From: Thunnus maccoyii
Lineage: Eukaryota > Chordata > Actinopteri > Scombriformes > Scombridae
NCBI RefSeq assembly: GCF_910596095.1
Contig: NC_056538.1
Location: forward strand, 33,537,922 to 33,601,921
Length of the DNA: 64,000 nucleotides
Reading direction: 5' to 3'
The notes below the pieces were generated by a model, which made no database searches, was not told where the DNA came from, and was given only the letters and a program-made list of their open reading frames with translations. Position 1 is the first letter of the stretch. Each line of letters opens with the position of its first letter. Shown one piece after another: positions 25,669-38,195 of this stretch. A program made the position numbers and the translations under genes.

Positions 25669-26373
25669 CGTTCAAACCATCAGATCATTTATGAGGCAGC
25701 CTGACAGAAATCATTTTTAGCTTTCGAGATGTTCTTTAACGGATTTAAATCAGTTTTCCGCAGAAATATTTGCAACATGACTGATGAAGAGGATCAACAC
25801 AAGCTGTGAAAATATCAGTAAACTTTGTTGTTCCCTGTCTGGACGTTTCGTGGACTGTTTTCTGTTATTTTTGTGTGGTGAGCTGACAGGATGAGACAGA
25901 TCTGTCCACACAGTGAGGGTGGACTTCCAGCAAAATCTGATTTGCTTTGAAACACGAGGAGCCATGTTTCTCTGCACAACTGCCAACAAAATGAACATTT
26001 AATGACTTAATGTGACAGAACGGTTCAGTCAGAGGCTTTTTCACAGTGTGTGTGTGTGTGTGTGTGTGTGTGTCAGTGCTACTATTTTAATCCAGATCTT
26101 GGAGGAGCTCCAGCATCATAATGAAACTCTGTTTTCACTCATCAAACCTCACATTCCTTCAGTTCGTCCTCCATGTTTCCTCTCAGACCGTTTCAGTGAC
26201 GATGACAGATCAATCAGTGCTTTTAATAAAGTTTTATTAAGGCGGCGGAGCTGACCTCACTCTGTCAGGACACACTTCTCTCAAAACATCATGAACTCTG
26301 CAGGAAGTGTTGAGACGAGCTTTTCAAAACCACGCCGACGATCACGTTAAATATAATCAGAGGTGTGTTTGTA

Positions 26374-26715
26374 CAGCTGCAAGTCAGTCAATTCATCAAT
26401 TAGTTGATCAAAAGAAAATTAATCTGCAACTATTTTGATGATTGAAAATCATTTTAGTCATTTTTAAGTAAAAATAACATCAAAAATGTGACTATTTAAG
26501 GCTTTTCTTTATTATATATATATATATATGACAGTAAAGTGAAAATATTTGGGTTTTGAACTGTTGATCAGATAAAATAAGACATTTAAAAACATCACCT
26601 TTCACTCTGGGAAATTGTAACAGTGATTTTTCACTATTTTCTCTCATTTTGTAGACAAATCGATTCATCGATTTGAGAATAATCCATAATGAAAATAATT
26701 ATTAGTTGCAGTTCT
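26374..26715. repeat. R1 repeat copy
   Basis: It runs from ACAGCTGCAAGTCAGTCAAT to TATTAGTTGCAGTTCTA with R1 internal motifs; a second short fragment follows at about 26,815-26,960. Confidence 0.65.
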
Positions 26716-27089
26716 ATATAATTGACTGTATACCTGCCGAAAAACAGCCGGAGATGTTGGACGTATTAAAGTCTGCAGCCAATCACATCCAACGCAGAAA
26801 AGTCACAGGCAAATACTTTTGATAATCGATTAATTATTTTAAGCAAAATTGCCAAAAATTCTGTTTCCAGCTTCTCAAATGTGAAGATAATCATGAGTTA
26901 CAAATACACACCAATCACATTATAATAAATAACATCTGTCTGACTATAATGAGACTGATGACAGTTACGTGTCAGAGGGATAAATATCCAGAAACAGAGA
27001 CAGACGAGATGTTACAAACATAACATGCAGCAGCTGATTGGACGGACAGAAGAGAAGATTTAACTTTATCAAGGTTACTGTGACATTTC

Positions 27090-27450
27090 ACTTTTTCTCT
27101 AATCTTTGATTTTTGCTGAAATATTGGATCATTTGAACATTTATTGAAATGAAAGCATGTGAGAAGTTTAGAGGGAAAAATCACTATTTGGTGGAGCTGT
27201 TAACAACTCATAGACATGTGAAATGTGACCCCGACTACACACTGCTTTTTGTAAGACGTCAAAAGCCAAAAAGGTTGGAAACCACTGGTTTCATCTTTAA
27301 CAATGTGTTGTATTTTAAAAGCTTGTTATATTATCCATTGTGTCAAATCTTCATCTGAAAAGTAACTAAAGCTGTCAAATAAATGTAGTGGAGTAGAAAG
27401 TACTATATTTCCCTCTGAAATGTAGAAAGTAGCATCACATGGAAATACTC
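27090..27450. mobile_element. hAT-like element, truncated copy 2
   Basis: This is the core of the element, missing both ends. Its translated core frame (69 codons, starting MKACEKFRGK) is identical at the amino-acid level to that of the copy at 46,052-46,599. It differs by one residue from the copy at 9,479-10,315, which indicates recent spread or gene conversion. The frame itself is not a gene. Confidence 0.8.
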
Positions 27451-27884
27451 TGCTGCTCTCACAGGAAACATCTGTTTAACCAGGGGACCTTGAACTCATC
27501 ATGAACTGCACCTGTGTGATGCTGTCGTCAGGTGGAGCCTCACCTGCAGTATTTACAGGTAAATCAGCCTCCACATCTTCAACGGGGGAGGAGAAATAAC
27601 GATGATTCATTATTCATCATAACTGTCATAACGCACCTGAGACTAAACACACCTGAGACTGAACACACCTGAACGCACCTGAGACTGAACGCACCTGCCG
27701 TGTCAGATCAGATAAATCATGTAAAACATTCAGTGAAATAAGGAATATTTACTTTAACAAGCTCAACTCTAATTTCAGATTTCAAAGAGTTTAATGACCT
27801 CTCAAAATTAAAAATACTCCTAGAAGAAGAAGACGAAGAAGAAGAGCATTTCCTGCTGCCCAATGTGTATCAACATGACACACA

Positions 27885-27934
<50 letters not shown>
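27885..27934. repeat. (CA)n microsatellite
   Basis: About 50 bp of CA with one GA interruption. Confidence 0.95.
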
Positions 27935-27936
<2 letters not shown>

Positions 27937-28277
27937 CATGTTTCAGAGGACATTACTAGAGACTTATCTTAACCTTAACATAACCATAAACTAACCTTAA
28001 ATTTAAACCAAGTCTTCACCCTAAAATCAGTGATTTACATTAAGGGACTTTTTTGTCCCCATAAAGGAGGCGAGTCCCCAAAACGTGAGGAATACCTGAA
28101 CCACACACACACACACACACACACACTAATAGGATATACTGTGTATATTAATATATATCAACCTTAATGTTGTGTGTAATGTTCATATTATTGTTATTAT
28201 TGATGCTTTAGCAACATTGTTCTTTAAACTTTGATGCCAATAAAGCCCATTAAACTGAGGTGAAGTGAAGTGAATTG

Positions 28278-28278
<1 letters not shown>

Positions 28279-28311
<33 letters not shown>
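28279..28311. repeat. (TG)n microsatellite
   Basis: About 16 TG units, 100 bp inside intron 1 from the mb21d2 exon 1 donor. Confidence 0.95.
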
Positions 28312-28313
<2 letters not shown>

Positions 28314-28410
28314 CTGAGCAGGTGGAGTCTGCAGGGTGGCGTCCCTCCTCTAACGGAGAAAAACACCGTGCACGGTGCGCCCCCGCAGCCCGGTGTGTGC
28401 GTGCTCTCAC

Positions 28411-28675
28411 CCAGCATAGAGAAGATGAAGTCCTTGGCCGTGTGGATCTCCAGAGCCCGCTGGTCGTCGTACTCCCGCTGGTCGTGCTTGCTGAACTCCT
28501 GGATGAGCCGGTTCAGGTCCTCCATGCGGGCCGCCGACCTGAAGTCGAGCTCGGGCCCGTTACCTCCGCCGCCTCCGCCGCCGCCGCCGTGCGGCAGCCT
28601 GCCGGCAGCCGCGGTGGGGCTGTTCCCGAGGCTGCCCGCCGAGCCGGCCCGACCGGAGAGAGCAGGGGCCGCCAT
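28411..28675 (-). CDS. mb21d2: mb21d2 exon 1 (start codon, Ala/Gly-rich N-terminus)
   Basis: This is the first coding exon, 265 nt, from the ATG at 28,675-28,673 to a GTGAGA donor (intron starts at 28,410). Residues 1-41 are low-complexity: MAAPALSGRA, then an Ala/Pro stretch and nine to ten consecutive glycines encoded by a CGG/CCG-type triplet run. From residue 42 (ELDFRSAARMEDLNRL) it matches the conserved MB21D2 start. The splice to exon 2 gives a 509-residue protein, slightly longer than the human protein (about 491), with the extra length in this N-terminal tract. The start is chosen because it is the first ATG with a plausible upstream context; the upstream frame (to 28,891) is 5' untranslated sequence. 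Confidence 0.92.
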
Positions 28676-28800
28676 CAGGGTTACTGCTGCTGCTGCTGCT
28701 GGGCTGATCTGAGCCGAGCCGAGCCGAGCCGAGCCAGACCAAACACAACCACCGGAAACACCTGCTGCACTTCCGCTGCCCTGCGCCTTCAAAATAAAAG
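28676..28800 (-). promoter_or_regulatory. mb21d2 5' untranslated / CpG-rich promoter-proximal region
   Basis: Directly upstream of the ATG (on the minus strand) are a (CAG)n run (complement at 28,683-28,701) and five GAGCC units on the plus strand (28,711-28,735). Exon 1 and this region together are CpG-dense, unlike the AT-rich surroundings, which fits a CpG-island promoter. The exact transcription start cannot be seen. Confidence 0.5.
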
Positions 28801-29700
28801 CGCGTCTTCTTCTTATTCGTTGGTTTTTAAAGGCGGTTTGCATCCAAAATGTCGCATTACCGCCTTCTACTGGATTTAAAATAAGACTCAACTCTCTTGT
28901 CTACTAGAGATGTTCATCACCATCATTGATGTAGATGTGATATGTATCTCGATATATTGACAACGATCCGATACATTAAAGACGATACGATTCAACACAA
29001 TATGATTCAATGCAATACGATTCGATTCAATGTGATGGAAAAGAACGATGCTCTGCAATTTAATGCGGCACAGAGAGTCTGATTTTATTTCTTAAGCATG
29101 CAGCAAATCATAAAATAACTAAAAAAAAGTGTGATTTTTACTTTACATATTTGTTTCTCTAGTACTGTCACTCAGTAATCATCTCATTTGTGCTGCTTCT
29201 TTTTGACCTCTAAAAAAACACTTTCACTAACAGCCTTTTCAAAAGTCCTCTGTGGTGTAATATTCTCTGTCTCCACTTTACATACATATGCTCCGTGACC
29301 CAAACAATTACTGTCAAAATAGTTTAATAATCCACCTACATGTGGAACAATAATTCTACAGCACAAGTTCCACTTGGAATGTTTTGGCAGCGCACCACTT
29401 AGCTGCAGCATGCTAGCACGCTTGAGAAACAGTTTAGAGAAGAGGAATAAATCTGAATATCCAATTATTGGTCACAAATTATTGGTCACATTTCTGAATA
29501 ATAGAGCCTCTACTAATAATTAAATATAAATAAATCAGATTTTTACTGATGCACAGATGTTAGAAACGATGCATCACAAGTTCATCTCTAATTGTATCCA
29601 GTGCACACTTTTTTTAATCGGGGCAGTGGGGAACATTAATGCTGGTGCACCGATGCAAATCAGTGAATCTTCCCATTCCTACCATCTACCATAAATTATT
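28801..29700. other. Intergenic between mb21d2 and parl, AT-rich
   Basis: It contains a repeat with periodic ATACGATTC/ATATGATTC motifs near 28,980-29,040. No gene is seen. Confidence 0.55.
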
Positions 29701-29769
29701 AGATATAAAATAAAATAAAGTCCTTCTCAACCCCTCATCCCATTCTCTAATATAACCTCTCAGTCTAGA

Positions 29770-30600
29770 CTCTGAGCAGCCCTGAAAGCTTCTCTCAACA
29801 CTCTCTGCATTTCCTCTCCAGTAATTTCCACGATATCCAAAAACTGTCTCGCTGCATCAACAACTATCTCTATTCTCTCAGACTTCCTTTCTGCCTCAAT
29901 GCTAAGAACTTAATCTTGGCTCAGCCTTCTCTTGGAACCTGATCCTCATGACTTGTCATGCCTCGTGAGTCCCCCCCCCCCATACCGATCACACTCGGGT
30001 TCATTTTCACAGTTTCTGCCGCTGCACGTCTCATCTCCACATTTACCACATATCCCCCAAATCATGTCAAACGTCTGCACTGAAAGGGTTTAGGAACAGA
30101 CGACTTTACTGGGTGACTGGTATGATCTAAGAATAGTTTGTCGGGCAGATTTCTGATTCAAAATGCAACATAACAGATGTGGTTTCACACATTTCTCTCC
30201 ATTACTCATCCTGCTCATCCTGTGACTGTCAATAACTCTGTTACATTCGACCACATACGGTGCTCCATCAACAACGCTCTTTACTGGAACTCCTCTGTGA
30301 AGTGGGAAATATGACACCTGGTAACCATCTAACTCAGACATTTCCAACACCTTCAGTTGTTTCTGTGACACAATGATCAATGATCGATCCACTCCTTTTA
30401 ACATCGTTTAAGTTGACAAGTTTGTCCTCAATCCATCTCGCTGCTTCATGTTTCCGTCCTCGCTCCCCGTCACTTTGATTCCAGCAGAGTTGATTTCTCT
30501 TCCGTTCTCACGATCATCACTGTAACTTGAAATTTCTTCCTGCTGCTTCTTTCAAACTCATCCACCTCCATCTGCCAACATCAGTTTTTATAAAATATGT
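29770..30600 (-). pseudogene. Degenerate non-LTR retrotransposon ORF1-like fragment
   Basis: The minus strand, read across at least two frameshifts and stops, gives pieces typical of fish LINE ORF1 nucleic-acid-binding proteins. One is a segment VVECNRVIDSHRMSRMSNGE (about 30,240-30,190 region). Next is a cysteine-rich stretch CGKCGDETCSGRNC (about 30,040-30,000), like a zinc knuckle. Last is the C-terminal SERIEIVVDAARQFLDIVEI followed by TGEEMQRVL and a stop near 29,770. The similarity is from memory of the family pattern, not a search. It is clearly broken and not functional. Confidence 0.5.
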
Positions 30601-30936
30601 GATTTATTTATTTATATAGCAGGAACAGTAGTAAACACTCCTATTTGTCCAAAATACTCTCTTTGACGGTGACTATGTTATTTTATCTATATAATATATA
30701 GTCGACCTAAAATTAAATCTTCAATTTCTAATTTTATTTAACTTTTATTTGAATTTAAAGATTCCCTTCACACATTTTAAGATGTATATAAAACAACCTA
30801 CTTTAATAATAATGTGTGTCTGATATCCACAAAAAAGTTCAATTAGCTTATTAAAATCTTTAAAATTACATCTTTTCCTTCTCCCTCATTAAAAATTCCA
30901 AAGTCTATAAATCTGTAAATATATTTAATTTCAGAA

Positions 30937-31135
30937 GTTTAACAGCTGGACAGCAGATGTCTCCTCCTTCACGGTTAAGTGTTTGTGCATTGGAGGCTTC
31001 AAGTTTCCACATCACAGTTTTGTCAGTTGCATATTGAACCACGATTGGCTCCAAACTAGTTGTGATGTCACAAATCATACCTGTTGGCCCGCTACTTAAA
31101 ATCAGATTTTCATGGAGCTCAGAGAAACTTTCCTC
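30937..31135 (-). repeat. Repeat R3 copy 1 with conserved peptide
   Basis: About 80% identical by eye to 40,150-40,355 in the same orientation. On the minus strand both encode [13 protein letters not shown], then six residues, then MWKLEAS. No start, splice structure or family was recognised. It may be a dispersed repeat or two relics of an unknown gene. Confidence 0.55.
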
Positions 31136-31760
31136 CTTCAGCAGATGAAGGTGAAAACAAACTCTGTACCGAGAAGAGAACAAACATCCACCTGAAGGAA
31201 CAAGAAGAAACACAGGTTTTTGAGTAAAGGGACTTTAATTTAGATTCATGGTTGTTGTTTGTCGCTGCCTTTTATTAAATCAAATTTGAGGCCTTTGAAT
31301 AATATGCACTGTAACTTATTCTCCTGTTTTATGTCTTATTCTATTTTAGCTTATTTTTATTTTCTATTTAACTCTTTTTAAATGTATTTAAATGTCTCTT
31401 TGTAATGTCTTGGGTTTCTTTTACATTTTGTCTTGATGCCTTTTATGTTTTATGTAAAGCACTGCAATGAATTGCCTTGTTGTTGAAATGTGGTGTAATA
31501 AACCTGCCTTGTTTAGATGCAATACTTGAATAAAATATGTAAAAAATAACTTTAACCTGTATGTGCTTTGAAATAACAAACTTTTCAAACTGAAAACTGA
31601 ACATTCATTGATTGTAAACTGTGAAGGCTGACACTGATCGATCATTAATAGTGTTTCCTGTTTTATTTTTAGTAACAGTTTCTTCCTAGAATTGATTTGC
31701 TCTGATTTTGTTTTACTTTGAAGGTCATGGGCGGAAGTTGTGTGTGTGGTGTCTGTCTCG
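31136..31760. other. Intergenic, no gene seen
   Basis: AT-rich sequence upstream of the parl promoter without recognisable features. Confidence 0.55.
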
Positions 31761-32055
31761 TTTCTTCCGGTGTGCTATTTTTTTTTCCTAGGACGGCGAA
31801 GTCATGACCCGGCCTACTCTGCCTCTGATTGGCTCGTACTCGTTACTTTCGTTGTTGGGGTTGGTTAGATTTAGATATGAGGAGTGGGATTGGTGGGTAA
31901 GAATATCAGGATCAGCCAATCAGAGGCAGACTAGAGCTGGTCATGACTTCGCCATCCTAGGAAAGAAATATCGCTTCCGGTGTGAGACCTCCGTCGCTCC
32001 TCGGAGCTCTGTTGACCCGGTAATGAACGCCGTGCCGGGGTCACTGGGCTCCAAC
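31761..32055 (+). promoter_or_regulatory. parl promoter region / 5' UTR
   Basis: Immediately upstream of the parl ATG are two CTTCCGG (ETS/GABP-type) sites, CCAAT boxes carried in the foldback arms, and CpG-rich sequence from 31,970 on. GABP (NRF-2) sites are known in promoters of nuclear genes for mitochondrial proteins, which fits PARL. No TATA box is seen. Confidence 0.5.
31783..31966. repeat. Foldback element in the parl promoter
   Basis: The left arm 31,783-31,835 and right arm 31,912-31,966 are near-perfect inverted copies (each contains GGCGAAGTCATGAC / GTCATGACTTCGCC and GCCTCTGATTGGCT / AGCCAATCAGAGGC). They are separated by about 76 bp. The direct repeat CTTCCGGTGTG flanks the pair at 31,764-31,774 and 31,974-31,984, like a target-site duplication. 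Each arm contains a CCAAT box. Confidence 0.85.
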
Positions 32056-35000
32056 ATGGCGTGGAGGAGCTGCTCCGTCCTGCTCAGACTGACCGGAGAA
32101 GATGTTTTACGGAGCTCCGTGAGGGGAGGCAGGTCAGTGACCGCAGCCGGAGGGAGGTAGCCTTCTCCGGCCGACGGACAGACTGACGTCCGATGCTGGA
32201 GTTAGCTTCGTTAGCTTCAAGGACAGTTAGATTTAACTGAGTGTTAGCTAGCTGGCTAACAGAGCTAATTGCTGTTTGTCTGTAAATGACACAGATCAGA
32301 TCAGCGGTGAAAGAAGTACTCAGATCCTTTACTTCAGTAAAAGTACTAGTAAAAGTACTAATACAGCAACGTAAAAATACTCCATTACAAGTAAAAATCC
32401 TGCATGAAAAATTCAACTTATTGTATTCATCGTTAGAGTGTATTATTATCTTCTGTTCGTACAGTTTTTGTGCTTAAACAAAACTGCAGTTTACATAAAA
32501 ATCCTCATTTTCTGGATGTTGTGGTGTTAAAGGGACACTGCTGTGCACTCAGGACTCAGTCAAGTAGCTCCATCTGCGGACCACAGCATCTACACGGAAC
32601 GCCCACTTTATTATATGACACGCCTACTTTACTGCAGGACACGCCCACTGGATACGGTTTATGCACGAGGAGGGGAATGGTCGGGATGGGGGGATATTAT
32701 AAAGGTCTGTTCAGTAGTCTGGAGAGAGTTTGGGAAACGAATAAATATTAATAACTATTTTGAATCAGCAAAACATTTTAAAAGAAAGAAATGTAATATT
32801 TGTATTTTATTGCAGAAAGACTTGTTCTCTGTTCTATGTGTGTTTCATACTGGGAAACTTAGAGCTCCTATCAACCAGAAAGAAAGTCTGGAGTTTACTT
32901 TTTTCCGTTGATCTGATTGGTCAGTAGCATAGGTTACCAAGGTGATCTAACCTAAATATCAGCTGCTAACACAGTAGCCTAGCTTCATGATACAACGGCT
33001 GCAACTAACGAGTATTCTCATCATCATTTCATCTGGTGATTATTTTCAGGATTAATTGATTAGTTGTTTGGTCCATAAAATTGTGACAAATGTGGATCAG
33101 TGTCCCCTGAAGCCCAACATGATGTCCTCAAATGTCTTTGTCCACAACTCAAAGTTTACCGTCATAGAGACTAAAGAAACCAGAAAATATTCACCGCAGT
33201 ATTCATTTAATAGTTGCCAAATAAACGATTAATCAACTAATCATTGCAGCTCTAAATCTGTTGATTATTTTCCTGATTAATCAATTAGTCCTTTGGTCTA
33301 TACGCATCATTTTCTAAAATAGTTAAAAAGTAGCCTTCACAATTTCTCAGAGTCAACGTTGATGTCTTTAATTTGCTTGTTTTTACTGACCAACAGCCCA
33401 AAACATAAAGATTAATTTAATTTATTGTTTCATGTGACAAAGAAAAACAGAAAATCGTCACATTTGAGAAGCTGAAACCAGAGAAAATCTCACATTTCTG
33501 CTTGTAAAATGACAGAAACGATTATCAGTTAATCGACCAGTCATTGATCGGGACTTCAGACCTGCTCAGCTGCTCGTCTCTGTTGCTGCAGGTGGAACCA
33601 CAGCTTCCAGCAGAGATGTGGTTTCAGGAAGGCCGCCAGGAAACCAGAATCTAAGAAGGTGGAGGAGGATCTGGGACCCGCCCGCTATGACACAGTCCAC
33701 CAAAAGACCTCCACCCCCCACTATGAGCAGCGGGCTCCCCCCAGCTCGCCCCGGGCGTTCAGCCGGCTCATCCGGCCGCTGGTCTTCACCGTGGGGGTAG
33801 GTGCTGCCGCCGCACACACACACACGATTCACCTGCCGCAGCGTCCTGAGGTCACAGACAGGTGCTAACTTCATGTCAGTTTACAGGCTGCTCCTTCGGC
33901 TCAGCGGCCATCTGGCAGTACGAGTCTCTGAAGTCTCGAGTCCAGAGCTACTTCGACGAGGTCAGAGCCGATTGGCTGGAGAAGCTGCGACCTCAGAAAC
34001 GAGGAGACTTCCGCAAAGAGGTGAGCGAAGACACACGAGACTCCGTTTCATCCGGAAATCTGTTGGAAAGTCGGTGTGTCGGGTTCAAGTGTTCAGAAAT
34101 CCTCCAGAATGTCTGTGAATCTTTATTTATAACCTGTAAGATCTCCAGGTTAAACATGGAAGCAGTTTGTTGAAATAACTGCAGTCGATTCGTTGATTCA
34201 TTTGTTAAATGCATGACGGTTTTAACAGATTTTAAAGGACGGGCTCTTATTTTTTCCAGTGTGTCTTAAAACAACAGTCGGGTGTTTTCCTCGCTGTAAT
34301 CATTCCTCCTGTTCATACTGGATATTAAAAGATCTCCTTCAAATGTGCTTTTAATGTAAGAACAGGAGGAATGATTACAGCAAGAAAAACATGTTTCAAT
34401 GATCATTTGGGCTCCTGACTGTCGTTTTATGACACACTTGAGAAATTGTGAACTCGTCCTTTAAAAGGTGATTTCACTTCAAATACATGAAAACGTCCTG
34501 GAAAAGTATTTTAACCAAATTAAAGATCCAGTTTTAAACAGCGTTTAGTTTCAGTGTTTGTGTTCTGACACATCAAACTGCTGCTTCTCAGCGTCTGTGA
34601 TCAAACTGCTCTTATTTTTCATCAAAAGTGGCAGAATATAGTTTTTTAATAAACCAAAGTTGGTGACATTAACAGGCACCTCGATGATAACAAATGGAAA
34701 AGCATTTACAGAACATATTTCAAGGTATTTCTTACTTTTGTTTTTTTTTTTAATTAATTAAAATTAATTTTCAACAACATAATACATTATAAATACCTAC
34801 AATTAAGACAAGACACGAGAGCAAACACAAATACAAAAATCAGCAGTATTCACAACCTGGTGCATTTATAAAATGCTGTTTGTATGAACTTAAACTGTTA
34901 TATTGGTTACCCCCATACTTCTAACTCCTGACCAGCGGTGACCAGTCCCTTACAAACTCCTCAAGAGTGTCAGCTGTCATTCAACATGAAATGCTCGACT

Positions 35001-38000
35001 GCTAAAATCATTTTGGGTTGTGATGTTTCTTCACAACAGTGAAGCTCTTTATTCTGATTTCATGATAGTGAACATGTGTGTTATTTACACCTGACACACA
35101 CGTACGCCGACCTGAATCAACAGCTCTGTGTGGTAAATAAACTAAACAAACAATACAGAGGAATAAACATGTTTCATACAGCTTGTAGTGTCTGAATCCA
35201 GATGTTAAAGGTCTCTGTCAGCACGTAAAACTGTGAGAAGATGAACTGAAAGTTTATCACAGCGTCTCCTCCACCTGCAGTCTTGCCTGAGCCCTGATTG
35301 GCTGTTTGTGTTTCAGATGAACCAATGGTGGAACAGCTTGAGTGAAGGTCAGCGGACGGTCACAGGTGAGACTCCACACTGACTCTCTGCAGGTTTTCAG
35401 TCTGTTTAAAACAGTATGCAGACTAAAAAAAAAAAAAAAAAAATCAGATTTTTGATGCTGCTGTTGATGGACAGTGTTCTCCCACAATGCATTGCACAAA
35501 GGAAGTTGTGGTTGATGGTGAAACAGCTGCAGGAACACAACAGAAAACAAGAAATACATTTTTAGAAAACATTTTGTCTGCAGCAGATTTCCAATGTTCA
35601 CTTCCTGTTAGTATAAAACGGTTAAGTATGTTTATTTCCTGTATATTAACTGAAAAAAAACGTTAAAGATCAGTATGTTGTTTGTTTTCTGATTATTCTG
35701 TGTGATGGACAGCAGCAGCAGCTTCATAACTGTATCAGAATTATAGATTCTGTAGAATATTTTCAACATATCTGACACATTTTACATTTAGATTCATACA
35801 AAACACAAAAATGACGCTTCAGTCTGACTCTACGGTCAGCTGGAGCTCTGAAACCAACAGCTGACAAAACTAAACAAACATCTTAACATCCAGAATCCGG
35901 AGCAGACCTGCAGTTTCATTCTGATAATCCTGAATGCTCTGTTTCTCTCTGTGTTTTTTTTTTTTGCCAGGGATCATTGCTGCTAACGCCGTCGTGTTCT
36001 GCTGTTGGAGAGTCCCGTCGCTGCAGCGCTTCATGATTAAATACTTCACTGCTAATCCCGCCTCTAGTGAGTCCGTCTGCTGCTGCAGTCACAAACAACA
36101 CAGGCTGCGAATTCTCTTCAGCTGTTGCTTTGTGATTAAATTAGCCGCATTTTCAGGTTTAAGTTTGGTTTAAAGTTCTGTTTCAAACATCATCACGATT
36201 TCTTAAACCTCACTGCTCATTAAACTGCTGCGTCCTGAGGGGCCGCAGTTTAACTGCATCTGTAGTTTAGTTTAAACCAGCTGCTTTGTCTGGTAGAGAT
36301 CACCTGAACACAACTAGAGGTACCTGAACCAGAGGTTTAACTTAAACCAGGTTTAACTGAGGTTTAACTTAAACCCGGTTTAACTGAGGTTTAACTTAAA
36401 CCAGGTTAAACTGAGGTTTAACTTAAACCAGGTTTAACTTAAACCTGTTTTAACTGAGGTTTAACTTAAACCCAGTTTAACTGAGGTTTAACTTAAACCA
36501 GGTTTAACTGAGGTTTAACTTAAACCCGGTTTAACTGAGTTTTAACTTAAGCCTGGTTTAACTGAGGTTTAACTTAAACCAGGTTAAACTGAGGTTTAAC
36601 TTAAACCAGGTTTAACTTAAACCTGTTTTAACTGAGGTTTAACTTAAACCCAGTTTAACTGAGGTTTAACTTAAACCTAGTTTAACTGAGGTTTAACTTA
36701 AACCCGGTTTAACTGAGTTTTAACTTAAACCCGGTTTAACTGAGGTTTAACTGAAACCCGGTTTAACTGAGTTTTAACTTAAACCTAGTTTAACTGAGGT
36801 TTAACTTAAACCCGGTTTAACTGAGGCTTAACTGAAACCCGGTTTAACTGAGGTTTAACTGAAACCCGGTTTAACTAAAGTTTAACTTAGACCTGGTTTA
36901 ACTGAGGTTCAACTTAAACCCGGTTTAACTGAGGTTCAACTTAAACCAGGTTAAACTGAGCTTTAACTTAAACCTGGTTTAACTGAGGTTTAACTTAAAC
37001 CAGGTTTAACTGAGGTTTAACTTAAACCCGGTTTAACTAAAGTTTAACTTAAACCAGGTTAAACTGAGTTTTAACTTAAACCTGGTTTAACTGAGGTTTA
37101 ACTTAAACCTGGTTTAACTGAGGTTTAACTGAAACCTGGTTTAACTAAAGTTTATCTTAAATCTGGCTTAACTGAGGTTTAATCGATTTATCGATTAATC
37201 GATGATGCAAATAGTTGGTAATTTTCTGGTGATTGGCTAATATTTGAATCAACTAATCATTGCAGTTCTGCAGGAGGCAGAGTTGTGGTTTTGACAGAGA
37301 AATCAGGTGTTTTAAAGCCCTGAAAGTTCTGTAAACACTGTACCTGTTGTTGTTTATGTGGTGCTGACGTGTTGTTGTTGTTTTTTGTCGTCTGCGCTCC
37401 TGCAGAGACTCTCTGCTCTCCCATGTTGCTCTCCACCTTCAGTCACTTCTCCTTCTTCCACATGGCGGCCAACATGTACGTCCTCTGGAGCTTCTCCACC
37501 AGCGCCGTCTCCATGCTGGGCAGAGAGCAGTTCATGGCCGTCTACCTGTCTGCAGGTACTGGACCTTAAAGCGCCAGCTGACCGTCAGCAGCTGATTATA
37601 TAAAAGCACAAACACTGACGTTGTTCTGTTTGTCCAGGTGTTATTTCTACGTTTGCCAGTTATGTGTGTAAGATGGCCACAGGGAGGTTCGGCCCGTCTC
37701 TGGGAGCGGTAAGCAACAACTGTCTTCAGCTTTTATTCTGCAGCTGCAACAACAGAATATGTAGACATGTGCAGCAGTGGTCCTCAACCTCAGGGTCGGG
37801 TCCCCTGGGGGGTCACAAGATGATTACTGGGGTCAAAAATAAGAAAAAACAAAATGCTGTTGCAAAAAATGTATATTTTTACTCATGAAGTACTGGATAT
37901 ACAGATGTTATACACTGTTATACATAAATAAACACGTTTGATCATCTAAATGAGGTTGTTATAGAATAATGAGTCAGATGTTTGGTGTTTTAGACATTTT

Positions 38001-38122
38001 ACAGTGTTAGAATAAACTCTGTGGCTTTAAAATGAGCTCAAACATCGTTTCCTGTTTCTGACCAGCTGAGATAAATAGATCAGATACGAGATGATGTCAG
38101 TTTTAGCTCAATAAGCACATCA

Positions 38123-38195
<73 letters not shown>

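Larger units (their letters stand above)
22897..28410 (-). other. mb21d2 intron 1
   Basis: A 5.5-kb intron with GTGAGA donor and CTCTCAG acceptor. It contains a foldback element (25,019-25,668), (TG)n (26,046-26,073), R1 sequence (26,374-26,715), a truncated hAT-like copy (27,090-27,450), (CA)n (27,885-27,934) and (TG)n (28,279-28,311) only about 100 bp from the splice donor. No nested gene is seen. Confidence 0.85.

Noticed and set aside
27149-27358. 69-codon frame (MKACEKFRGK start) present three times in the window
   Set aside because: It is conserved only because the hAT-like element is recent; it has no domain, and the element is non-autonomous.
31804-32055. Upstream in-frame ATGs extending parl
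   Set aside because: They run through the foldback promoter element and lack PARL similarity; the MAWR start fits orthologues and a mitochondrial presequence.
36333-37182. Regular repeats resembling a CRISPR array
   Set aside because: The whole 27-bp unit is repeated with no unique spacers, and the host is a eukaryote; it is a minisatellite.
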